NCBI RefSeq assembly: GCF_014203595.1
Contig: NZ_JACHJK010000010.1
Location: forward strand, 186,001-250,000
Direction: 5' to 3'
Source: Streptomyces echinatus
GTDB taxonomy: Bacteria > Actinomycetota > Actinomycetes > Streptomycetales > Streptomycetaceae
Length of the DNA: 64,000 nt
In this document: positions 24,832 to 32,237 of the stretch, piece by piece
Position numbering within the stretch: the stretch's first letter is position 1
Layout: each line of letters opens with the position of its first letter
The notes under the pieces: generated by a model
Seen by the model: the letters and a program-made list of their open reading frames with translations, nothing else
Told to the model about the DNA's origin: nothing
The model's database searches: none
Position numbers and translations under genes: made by a program

Positions 24832-25234
24832 CTAATCCGTGGGCAAGGGGGGTCCGGGCCAGTCGGCGACACCCGGGGAGGCCTGGGCCTCGCTCGCGGG
24901 GTGCCCCGGGACGAGCCGCGGCAGGACGTCCAGCCGCTCGGCGGCCACCGGGCAGGAGACGGGTTCCCGGCCGCCGGCGTCCGCTTCGAAGGCGACCACG
25001 GGGGGGCGGAGTTTCGCCCGGCCGCCGCGCGGGGCCTGCCGCCGCCTCGGCGATGGGCGCACGGAAGACGGGGTCCTGGAGGCCGGGCGGAGGGGACACG
25101 AAGGCGGGCTCCAGGCCGTGGTCGGGGGTGAGGTCGTACCCGGCGGCCAGGTGCAGCCGCCCGCCGCCGTCCCGGACGATCACTTCCCGGTCCCACCAGC
25201 TGCTCCCGGGCAGCCGGCGCCCGGCGATCTCCAT
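24832..25234 (-). pseudogene. Conserved hypothetical gene broken by a one-base frameshift in a G7 run
   Basis: An ATG at 25234 behind GGAGG opens M-E-I-A-G-R-R-L-P-G-S-S-W-W. The protein reads coherently to about residue 70 (A-P-I-A-E-A-A-A). A run of seven G on the plus strand (25000-25006) then shifts the frame. Reading with six gives P-P-V-V-A-F-E-A-D-A-G-G and continues to a TAG at 24832 that overlaps the DUF5998 ribosome site. The total length, 403 bases, is one more than a multiple of three. It would be a protein of about 133 residues of unknown function. Whether this is a real mutation, a phase-variable tract or a sequencing error is open. Confidence 0.7.
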
Positions 25235-25254
25235 GCCAGGTCCCCCCTCCCCGC

Positions 25255-28185
25255 TCAGTAGGCCGGCATCGTGCGCGGGCCGAGGTCGTCGCGGACGGGC
25301 GGCGGCGCGATCCGTACGGTGGCGCCGAGAACGCTCACGCCGTGCGGGGCGACGACGACCGGCTCCAGGGTGACCGCGACCACCTCCGGATGGTCGTCGA
25401 CCAGCCGGGACACCCGCAGCAGCAGCTCCTCCAGCGCGGGGGTGTCGACGGGGGTGGAGCCGCGCCAGCCGAACAGCAGCGGGGCGGTGCGGATGGACCG
25501 CACGAGCGAGGTCGCCTCCCGGTCGGTGACGGGGATCAGCCGGTGGGCCATGTCCCCGAGCAACTGGGAAGCGGCCCCGGCCAGACCGAACGACAGCACG
25601 GCCCCGGCCGCCGGGTCGATCACCGCGCGGACGACGGTGTCGACGCCCCGGGGCGCCATCGACTGGACCACCGGGCGCAGTTCCTCCGGCCGTCCGAACA
25701 GCTCGGTCAGCTCGGCGTACGCCCGCAGCAGCTGCTCCTCGTCCGCGAGGTCCAGCCGTACGCCGCCCAGGTCGGCGCGGTGCCTGAGGTGCGGGGCGGT
25801 GGCCTTGAGGGCCACCGGGTAGCCGAGCGCGCGGGCGGCCTCGACGGCGGCGCCGGGGGTGGGCGCGGGAAGCGCCCGGCGGACGTGGACGCCGTACTTC
25901 CCGAGCAGCTCGCAGGTCTCGGCGGCGGAGATGGTCAGCCCCTCGCCGCGCTCCAGCAGCCCCTGGATCAGCCGGGCGGCCGCCCTCTCGTCGATGTCGT
26001 CGTACTCCGGCACCTTCCCGGGGTCGGCCGCCTCCCGCCGCCACCGCGCGTACCCCACTGCTTCGGAGAGGGCGCGCACGGCGCGCTCGGCGGCGGGGTA
26101 GGCGGGGATGAGACGGGGGCCTTCCGGAGGATTCGGCACCGCGCCCGGCGGCCGCTCCGACACCGCGTCGGACAGCCGGCTCCCGGGGCGCGCGTCCTCC
26201 CGGGACGGGGGGGCGGGGGCTCGGCCCGGGGTTCCGGGAGCCGTGTGGGTTCCGGGAGCCGTGCCGGTTGCGGGAGCCGTGCCGGTTGCGGGAGCCATGT
26301 CGGAGGCACGGGGGGCCGTGCTGGCCGCGGCGGACAGCGCTTCCGCCAGTCCCCCCAGCTCCACGTGCACCACCAGCACCGGTTTCCCCGGCACAGCGGC
26401 CGCGGCCGACCGCAGCGCCTCCGCCAGCTCCGCGTCCCCGGGCGAGGCCTCCCCGATCGCCGGGATCGCCGTGACGACGACGGCGTCGTTCGTGTCGTCC
26501 GCCAGCGCGGCGGCGAGCGCACGGTGGAAGTCCTCCGCCGTCGCCCCGGTCGTCAGGTCCACCGGCCGCGCCGGCCGCAGACCCTCGGCGACACACCGGT
26601 CGTACGTCAGCACGCCGAGCGACTCCGAGTTGCCGAGGATGGCGACGCGCGGCCCCGCGGGCAGCGGCTGCCGGGCGAGCAGCAGCCCCGCGTCGACCAG
26701 CTCGGTGATCGTGTCGACCCGGATCACGCCCGCCTGCCGGAGCAGCGCGGAGACGGTCGCGTACGGCAGCCGGGTGGCCCGGACCGTGTGCCCCGGCGGA
26801 GCCGTTCCGGTCCCCTGCACCACCACCAGCGGCTTCGCCGCCGCCGTCCGCCGGGCGAGGCGGGTGAACTTGCGGGGGTTGCCGATGGACTCCAGATACA
26901 TGAGGGCGACGTCGGTCTCGGGGTCGTCGTACCAGTACTGGAGGACGTCGTTGCCCGAGACGTCGGCGCGGTTGCCGGCGGACACGAACGTGGACACGCC
27001 GGTGACCCCCGTCACCCCGCCGCCGCGCCGGTGCAGCCGGGACAGCAGGGCGATGCCGATGGCGCCGGACTGGGCGAACAGTCCGATGCGGCCGGGCCGG
27101 GGCATCTCGGGGGCGAGGGAGGCGTTCAGCCGGACGTCGGGGGCGGTGTTGATGATCCCGAAGGCGTTCGGGCCGATGGTCCGCATGCCGTACGCGCGCG
27201 CGGCCCGGACGAGGGCCCGCTGCCGTTCGCGTCCCTCGGGACCGCTCTCGGCGTATCCGGCGGAGAGCACGACCAGCCCCTGGACGCCGTGTTCGCCGCA
27301 CTCGGCGACCACGGCGGGCACCAGCTCGGCCGGTACGGCGACGACGGCGAGGTCCACATGCCCGTCGATGTCCCGCACCGAGCGGTACGCGGGCACCCCG
27401 TCGACCTCCTTGAGGTCCTCCGGGAAGGCCTTGTTCACGGCGTGCAGCCGGCCCGCGTAGCCGGCGTCGCGGATGTTGCCGAGGATGCTGCGGCCGACGC
27501 CGCCGGGGGCGCGGCCGACGCCGACGACCGCGACGGAGCCGGGGGCGAGGAGCCGCCGTACCGAGCGACCCTCGGCGCGCTGCTCCCGGGCGCGCTGCAC
27601 GGCGACGGAGCGGTCGGTGGGTTCGAGGCCGAACTCCAGGCGGACGACGCCGTCCTCGAAGCTGCGCTTCTGGGTGTAGCCGGCGTCGGTGAACACCTTG
27701 ATCATCTTGTTGTTGGCGGGCAGCACCTCGGCGGCGAAGCGGCGGATGCCGCGCTCGCGCGCGACGGCGGCGATGTGCTCCAGCAGGGCGGAGGCGACGC
27801 CGCGGCCCTGGTGGGCGTCCTGCACCAGGAAGGCGACCTCGGCCTCGTCGGCGGGCGCGGAGGCGGGCATGCCGTCGGCGCCGATGCGGTCGTAGCGTAC
27901 GGTGGCGATGAACTCGCCGCCGACGGTGGCGGCGAGACCCACCCGGTCCACGAAGTCGTGGTGCGTGAAGCGGTGGACGTCCTTGGCGGAGAGCCGTGGG
28001 TACGGCGCGAAGAAGCGGTAGTACTTCGACTCGTCCGAGACCTGCTCGTAGAAACTGACCAGGCGGTCGGCGTCATCAACGGTGATGGGCCTGATGCGTG
28101 CGGTGCCACCGTCGCGCAGCACCACGTCCGCCTCCCAGTGGGCGGGGTACTGGTGCCGGTCCTGCCGGTCCGCCGAGGTCTGCAT
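25255..28185 (-). CDS. patA: GNAT protein acetyltransferase fused to acyl-CoA-synthetase-like domains (PatA type)
   Basis: This 976-residue protein has a GNAT acetyltransferase domain first (about 18-170; Q-G-R-G-V-A acetyl-CoA loop), then a CoA-binding Rossmann domain (about 190-290), a succinyl-CoA-ligase-like domain (about 310-470) and a C-terminal ATP-grasp domain (about 720-960). An N-terminal GNAT matches PatA of Streptomyces lividans, which acetylates lysines of acyl-CoA synthetases; the synthetase part is regulatory. A variable Pro/Thr/Ala linker near residues 630-655 is encoded by an 18-bp repeat. A TACTCT hexamer seven bases before the ATG suggests a leaderless transcript. Confidence 0.86.
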   Translation of the reverse strand: MQTSADRQDRHQYPAHWEADVVLRDGGTARIRPITVDDADRLVSFYEQVSDESKYYRFFAPYPRLSAKDVHRFTHHDFVDRVGLAATVGGEFIATVRYDRIGADGMPASAPADEAEVAFLVQDAHQGRGVASALLEHIAAVARERGIRRFAAEVLPANNKMIKVFTDAGYTQKRSFEDGVVRLEFGLEPTDRSVAVQRAREQRAEGRSVRRLLAPGSVAVVGVGRAPGGVGRSILGNIRDAGYAGRLHAVNKAFPEDLKEVDGVPAYRSVRDIDGHVDLAVVAVPAELVPAVVAECGEHGVQGLVVLSAGYAESGPEGRERQRALVRAARAYGMRTIGPNAFGIINTAPDVRLNASLAPEMPRPGRIGLFAQSGAIGIALLSRLHRRGGGVTGVTGVSTFVSAGNRADVSGNDVLQYWYDDPETDVALMYLESIGNPRKFTRLARRTAAAKPLVVVQGTGTAPPGHTVRATRLPYATVSALLRQAGVIRVDTITELVDAGLLLARQPLPAGPRVAILGNSESLGVLTYDRCVAEGLRPARPVDLTTGATAEDFHRALAAALADDTNDAVVVTAIPAIGEASPGDAELAEALRSAAAAVPGKPVLVVHVELGGLAEALSAAASTAPRASDMAPATGTAPATGTAPGTHTAPGTPGRAPAPPSREDARPGSRLSDAVSERPPGAVPNPPEGPRLIPAYPAAERAVRALSEAVGYARWRREAADPGKVPEYDDIDERAAARLIQGLLERGEGLTISAAETCELLGKYGVHVRRALPAPTPGAAVEAARALGYPVALKATAPHLRHRADLGGVRLDLADEEQLLRAYAELTELFGRPEELRPVVQSMAPRGVDTVVRAVIDPAAGAVLSFGLAGAASQLLGDMAHRLIPVTDREATSLVRSIRTAPLLFGWRGSTPVDTPALEELLLRVSRLVDDHPEVVAVTLEPVVVAPHGVSVLGATVRIAPPPVRDDLGPRTMPAY
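26231..26302. repeat. Four tandem 18-bp repeats inside patA
   Basis: Four units of 18 bases (GTTCCGGGAGCCGTGTGG and near copies) encode six-residue repeats such as A-P-A-T-G-T in the linker before the ATP-grasp domain. The number of copies probably varies between strains without affecting the frame. Confidence 0.85.
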
Positions 28186-28323
28186 GGGCCCCAGAGTACG
28201 GCTCGCGTAGGACAACAGCGCGAGGCAGTCTGTGGAGGACGACAAGCCGGACCGAGGCCGCGGTCCGGGGCCACACCGCGAGGGAACGAAGGTCCTCTCC
28301 GGGCACGCTTCACGATGTGGGAA

Positions 28324-28339
28324 ACTGGTCTAGACAACC
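28324..28339. promoter_or_regulatory. DasR-responsive element (dre) upstream of ptsH
   Basis: ACTGGTCTAGACAACC matches the dre consensus ACTGGTCTAGACCACT, with the palindromic core TGGTCTAGACAA. DasR, the GntR repressor of N-acetylglucosamine metabolism, is known to control PTS genes including ptsH in S. coelicolor. The site is 25 bases before the ptsH start and 138 bases before patA on the other strand. Confidence 0.88.
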
Positions 28340-28363
28340 CTGAGCACTGAAGGGCAGCAACAC

Positions 28364-28645
28364 ATGGCTGAGCGCCGCGTCAACGTCGGCTGGGCCGAGG
28401 GCCTCCATGCCCGCCCCGCCTCCATCTTCGTCCGAGCCGCCACGGCCGCAGGCGTCCCGGTGACGATCGCCAAGGCCGGGGGCAACCCCGTCAACGCGGC
28501 CTCGATGCTGGCCGTCCTGGGCCTGGGCGCCCAGGGTGGCGAGGAGATCGTCCTCGCCTCCGACGCCGAGGGCGCGGACGCCGCCCTCGACCGTCTGGCC
28601 AAGCTGGTCTCCGAGGGCCTGGAAGAGCTGCCCGAGACCGTCTGA
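28364..28645 (+). CDS. ptsH: Phosphocarrier protein HPr
   Basis: This 93-residue cytoplasmic carrier passes phosphate from enzyme I to sugar-specific IIA proteins. The phosphorylated His lies in G-L-H-A-R-P-A-S (about residue 15), and the second site region N-A-A-S-M-L-A-V-L-G-L-G aligns with the Ser46 segment, although actinobacteria generally lack HPr kinase. The start follows AAGGG. The upstream dre site indicates DasR control, linking it to N-acetylglucosamine supply and development. It is monocistronic with its own terminator. Confidence 0.97.
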   Translation: MAERRVNVGWAEGLHARPASIFVRAATAAGVPVTIAKAGGNPVNAASMLAVLGLGAQGGEEIVLASDAEGADAALDRLAKLVSEGLEELPETV

Positions 28646-28654
28646 GCGGGACCC

Positions 28655-28691
28655 GGAAGCCGCGTCGTCCGTACCGGGCGGCGCGGCTTCC
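28655..28691 (+). terminator. ptsH terminator
   Basis: Arms GGAAGCCGCG and CGCGGCTTCC enclose a 17-base loop, with TTTT four bases beyond. It lies ten bases after the ptsH stop. Confidence 0.85.
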
Positions 28692-28826
28692 GCGTTTTCC
28701 CGGCCGGCCGAATTCCCCACCGGCACCCGAGACGATCACCCTGCGCAATTCACGGCACGAAAAGGGCAGCGGAAAATCGCGGAAACACCTCCGCCGAATA
28801 ACTCTTCTTTGTATACGGCGTCGGTG

Positions 28827-29513
28827 TTAATACCGCGGGCCCGACGTGTTTACGGCGTGTTGCGAAGTCCTCACACGGTCCGCGGTGCCGGAAAGGCGCA
28901 GCCGGTGCGCCCTCGTCGCGCGCTCGGTGTGCAGTGCCGTGAGCGTCCGCGCGCGTTCACCGTCCCCGCGCGCCACCGCGTCCACGATCGCGCCGTGCTC
29001 CGCCCAGGAGTCCACCGGGCTCGGCGGCGCCTGCGCCACGTACATCCAGGCGATCTTGTGCCGCAGCTGGGTCAGCATCAGGGTCAGCGAGGGACTGCCG
29101 GAGGCCTGGGCGAGCGTCTCGTGGAACCAGCCGCCCAGCGAGCGCAGATCGGCGCCGTTTCCCGTCCTGGCCCGCTCCTGGCCGAGCCTGACCAGGCCAC
29201 GCAGCACCTTGAGGTGGGCCTCGGTACGCCGCTGGGCCGCCCGTGCGGCACCCAGCGGCTCCAGCAGCGACCGCATCTCCAGCACGTCGGCGGCCTCCTG
29301 CTCGGTCGGCTCGGCCACGCACGCGCCCGCGTGCCGCCGGGTCACCACGAAGCCCTCGGCCTCCAGCGTGCGCAGCGCCTCGCGCACGGGGACGCGCGAG
29401 ACGCCGTAGCGGCGGGCCAGGACTTCCTCGGTGAGGCGGCTGCCGCGCTCGTGGACGCCGGCGACGATGTCGTCCCGGACCGCGGTGCACACCGAATGCG
29501 CCGGAATACGCAT
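28827..29513 (-). CDS. GntR-family (FCD domain) transcriptional regulator
   Basis: This 228-residue protein starts at M-R-I-P-A-H-S-V after GGAGG. An N-terminal winged helix has L-A-R-R-Y-G-V-S-R-V-P-V-R-E-A-L-R-T-L-E, typical of GntR, and a C-terminal FCD ligand domain has the metal-binding pattern with H-E-T-L and H-G-A-I. Such repressors bind small organic acids or sugars. It lies between ptsH and the M23 peptidase gene; no obvious target operon adjoins it. It is probably the conserved neighbour of ptsH in S. coelicolor. Its ligand is unknown. Confidence 0.87.
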   Translation of the reverse strand: MRIPAHSVCTAVRDDIVAGVHERGSRLTEEVLARRYGVSRVPVREALRTLEAEGFVVTRRHAGACVAEPTEQEAADVLEMRSLLEPLGAARAAQRRTEAHLKVLRGLVRLGQERARTGNGADLRSLGGWFHETLAQASGSPSLTLMLTQLRHKIAWMYVAQAPPSPVDSWAEHGAIVDAVARGDGERARTLTALHTERATRAHRLRLSGTADRVRTSQHAVNTSGPRY

Positions 29514-29663
29514 GACCGACCTCCGCCTTGATCCCCGTGAAACGCCACGACGGACTTGTGTTTCCGTGACTCTATTCCAATGAGCCGGAATTTCCGACGG
29601 CGGGCGCCGATCCATGGATATTTTTTGGACAGCGGCCCGGCGGACGACGCGAAAGAACGACGA

Positions 29664-29690
29664 AAGCCCCGGCTCGGTGAGCCGGGGCTT
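29664..29690 (-). terminator. Terminator of the M23 peptidase gene
   Basis: AAGCCCCGGCTC and GAGCCGGGGCTT form a 12-bp perfect stem with a three-base loop, 21 bases past the stop, followed by T-rich sequence on the minus strand. Confidence 0.88.
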
Positions 29691-29710
29691 CGAAGGGCTT
29701 GCGGTGCGCG

Positions 29711-30466
29711 TCAGACGTTCACGCCGTGGTGACGCAGATAGGCGACCGGGTCGACGTCGGAGCCGTAGTCGGGGGTGGTGCGCGCCTCGAAGTGGAGGTG
29801 CGGGCCGGTGACGTTGCCGGTGGCGCCGGACAGGCCGATCTGCTGGCCCGGGACGACCTTCTGGCCCACCGTGACACCGATGGAGGACAGGTGCCCGTAC
29901 TGGGTGTACATGCCGTCGGCCATCCGGATCACGATCTGGTTGCCGTACGCGCCGCCCCAGCCCGTGGAGACGACCGTGCCGGAACCCACGGCGTGGACGG
30001 TCGTGCCGCTGGCCGCATGGAAGTCGACGCCGGTGTGCGAGCCGGAGGACCACAGGGAGCTGCTGGCCTGGTAGCCCGTGGAGACGTAGGACTGCGCGAT
30101 GGGGGCGGTGAAGGCGTTCAGCCGCTTGCGCTCGGCCTCGCGGGCGGCGCGGGCCTTGGCCGCGCGTACCTCCTCGGCCCGCTTGGCGGCCGCCTTCGCC
30201 GCGGCCTCCTCGGCCGCCTTCTGGTCGGCGGCATGCTGCTGGGCGGCGGCCTGCGCGTCGATCTGCTCGGCGACGTCGTCGGTCGCGGCGAGGACCGGGA
30301 TGAGGCCGGTCTGCTCCGCGGTGTTCTCGGCGGCGAGCGCCGGGGAGGCGGCGAGGGTACCGATCACACCGGTGGTGGTGAGGGCCGCGACGCCGGCCGC
30401 CTGAGCGGTCGTCCGCTTGACCCGGCCGGGCTTGCGGTGCTTCCCGGTGGCGCACATGAACGCCAT
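29711..30466 (-). CDS. Secreted M23 (LytM-type) peptidase under c-di-AMP riboswitch
   Basis: This 251-residue protein has an N-terminal signal peptide with basic K-R-T-T and hydrophobic G-V-A-A-L-T-T-T-G-V-I-G, and probable cleavage after A-S-P-A-L-A. An Ala/Lys/Glu-rich coiled coil (about 60-115) precedes the zinc endopeptidase domain, whose ligands H-T-G-V-D and H-L-H-F are intact. It should cut peptidoglycan cross-bridges. The long leader carries a ydaO-type riboswitch, as in other Streptomyces cell-wall lytic genes such as rpfA, so potassium and c-di-AMP state controls wall remodelling. A second in-frame ATG lies three codons later. Confidence 0.92.
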   Translation of the reverse strand: MAFMCATGKHRKPGRVKRTTAQAAGVAALTTTGVIGTLAASPALAAENTAEQTGLIPVLAATDDVAEQIDAQAAAQQHAADQKAAEEAAAKAAAKRAEEVRAAKARAAREAERKRLNAFTAPIAQSYVSTGYQASSSLWSSGSHTGVDFHAASGTTVHAVGSGTVVSTGWGGAYGNQIVIRMADGMYTQYGHLSSIGVTVGQKVVPGQQIGLSGATGNVTGPHLHFEARTTPDYGSDVDPVAYLRHHGVNV

Positions 30467-30492
30467 GTAGTGGCTGGTCCTTTCCTTCCCTC

Positions 30493-30629
30493 TCGCCTAC
30501 CGGGTTAGCTGACGGGTTCGGAGCAGGAAGGTCTCCTACGGGCCCCCTCGCTGCCGCGCGGGCGCCCGATTCACCCCAGGGACGTGGGTCCCCGGCTCCC
30601 CTGGCTCGCGCCGTACGGGGACTCGGCGA
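30493..30629 (-). promoter_or_regulatory. c-di-AMP riboswitch (ydaO/yuaA class)
   Basis: Reading the minus strand, the leader has the diagnostic blocks GCCGGGGACCC, GGGGTGAATC and CGAACCCGTCAGCTAACC followed by GGTAGGCG. Closing P1 arms TCGCC (30629-30625) and GGCGA (30497-30493) bound the aptamer. Cyclic di-AMP binding normally reduces downstream expression. The expression platform is between 30493 and the ATG at 30466 and includes AAGGAAAGGA. Confidence 0.93.
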
Positions 30630-30681
30630 TGACTGTCCGGTGCCGCGGGCGCGGCGCACTGCCTGACGAACAGCCTGGACG

Positions 30682-30711
30682 ACGCTAAGGGGGCGCGCTT
30701 TCAATCCTCAA
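30682..30711 (-). promoter_or_regulatory. Promoter for the riboswitch leader
   Basis: On the minus strand TTGAGG (30711-30706) and TAGCGT (30687-30682) are 18 bases apart, a good housekeeping-sigma pair. Initiation near 30675 would give a leader of about 210 bases containing the whole aptamer. Confidence 0.6.
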
Positions 30712-30800
30712 ACAGATCGGCCCTTTTGTAGCGCATCCCACAGGGCAGACAGGCAACCTCCGCCCCAAAACGGGCATCTGGAGGAAAGAGTGGAACAGCA

Positions 30801-30834
30801 GGGGCCCTGACGATCCGTAGGTCGTCAGGGCCCC
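30801..30834 (-). terminator. Terminator after the M16 peptidase pair
   Basis: GGGGCCCTGACGA and TCGTCAGGGCCCC form a 13-bp perfect stem with an eight-base loop, 14 bases past the stop of the second M16 gene. Confidence 0.9.
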
Positions 30835-30848
30835 ACGCGCGCGTGCCG

Positions 30849-32237
30849 CTACTCGGCCGCCACCACGGTCACTTCACCGATGCCGAGCGCCTCGACCGGT
30901 GCCTTGATCTGGGAGGCGTCACCGACGAGGACGGTCACCAGACGGTCCACCGGGAACGCGTTCACGACGGCCGCGGTGGCCTCCACCGTGCCGGTGGCGG
31001 CCAGCTGCCGGTACAGCGTCGCCTGGAAGTCGTCGGGCAGGTACTGCTCGACCTGGTCGGCCAGCGTGCCCGCGACGGCGGCCGCGGTCTCGTACTTCAG
31101 CGGGGCCACACCGACGAGGTTCTGCACGGCGACGTCCCGCTCGGCGTCGGTCAGGCCCTCCGCCGCCACGGTGCGCAGCACCTTCCACAGGTCGTCCAGC
31201 GCCGGGCCCGTGTTCGGCGTGTCGACGGAGCCGCTGATGGCGAGCATCGACGCGCCCGTGCCCTCCGGCGCGGACCGCAGGACCTGGCCGAAGGACCGCA
31301 CGCCGTACGTGTAGCCCTTCTCCTCGCGCAGGACGCGGTCCAGGCGGGAGGTGAGGGTGCCGCCGAGGCAGTACGTGCCGAGCACCTGGGCGGGCCACAC
31401 GCGGTCGTGCCGGTCGGAGCCGACGCGGCCGATGAGCAGCTGCGTCTGGACGGCACCGGGACGGTCCACGATGACCACGCGCCCGGTGTCGTCGGCGGTC
31501 ACCGGCGGCACCGGCCGGGGCTCGCCCGGGGTGCCGGTCCAGGCGCCCAGGGTCTCGCCGAGCAGCGCGTCCAGGTCGACGCCGGTCAGGTCGCCGACCA
31601 CGACCACGGTGGCCGTGGCGGGCCGCACATGGCGGTCGTAGAAGCCGCGTACGGCCGGCGCGTCGATCTTCTCGACCGTCTCCTCGGTGCCCTGGCGCGG
31701 ACGGGACATGCGCGAGGCGGCCGGGAACAGCTCCTTGGACAGCTCCTTGGCGGCCCGGCGGGAGGGGTTGGCCAGCTCGTGCGGGATCTCGTCCAGACGG
31801 TTGCGCACCAGCCGCTCGACCTCGCTCTCGGCGAAGGCGGGCGCGCGCAGGGCGTCGGCGAGCAGGCCGAGGCCCTTGGCCAGGCGGGAGGCCGGGACCT
31901 CCAGGCTGAGCCGGACGCCGGGGTGGTCGGCGTGCGCGTCGAGGGTGGCGCCCGCGCGCTCCAGCTCGGCGGCGAACTCCTCGGCGGAGTGCCGGTCGGT
32001 GCCCTCCGAGAAGGCCCGCGCCATGATCGTGGCGACGCCGTCCAGGCCGGCCGGCTCGGCGTCCAGGGGCGCGTCCAGCAGTACCTCCACGGCGACGACC
32101 TGCTGGCCGGGGCGGTGGCAGCGCAGCACGGTCAGGCCGTTGTCCAGCGTGCCGCGCTCGGGGGCCGGGAACGCCCAGGGCTTGGCCTCGCCGGCCTGCG
32201 GCTGGGGGTGGAACTCCATGGTGGCGAGCTCGGTCAC
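30849..32237 (-). CDS. M16 peptidase-family protein, non-catalytic partner
   Basis: This 462-residue protein has two M16 domains. The zinc motif H-x-x-E-H is missing; the aligned stretch reads G-V-A-T-I-M-A-R-A-F. The second domain keeps the substrate-binding R/Y region (E-E-K-G-Y-T-Y-G-V-R-S). In heterodimeric M16 proteases such as mitochondrial processing peptidase, one subunit is catalytic and one binds substrate; this looks like the latter. Its ATG overlaps the stop of the catalytic subunit gene (ATGA), so equal synthesis is expected. A strong terminator follows. Confidence 0.88.
   Translation of the reverse strand: MTELATMEFHPQPQAGEAKPWAFPAPERGTLDNGLTVLRCHRPGQQVVAVEVLLDAPLDAEPAGLDGVATIMARAFSEGTDRHSAEEFAAELERAGATLDAHADHPGVRLSLEVPASRLAKGLGLLADALRAPAFAESEVERLVRNRLDEIPHELANPSRRAAKELSKELFPAASRMSRPRQGTEETVEKIDAPAVRGFYDRHVRPATATVVVVGDLTGVDLDALLGETLGAWTGTPGEPRPVPPVTADDTGRVVIVDRPGAVQTQLLIGRVGSDRHDRVWPAQVLGTYCLGGTLTSRLDRVLREEKGYTYGVRSFGQVLRSAPEGTGASMLAISGSVDTPNTGPALDDLWKVLRTVAAEGLTDAERDVAVQNLVGVAPLKYETAAAVAGTLADQVEQYLPDDFQATLYRQLAATGTVEATAAVVNAFPVDRLVTVLVGDASQIKAPVEALGIGEVTVVAAE

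Noticed and set aside
25342..28350. 1002-codon open frame opposite patA
   Set aside because: The patA domains are clear on the other strand; codon-position GC bias makes such antisense frames common.
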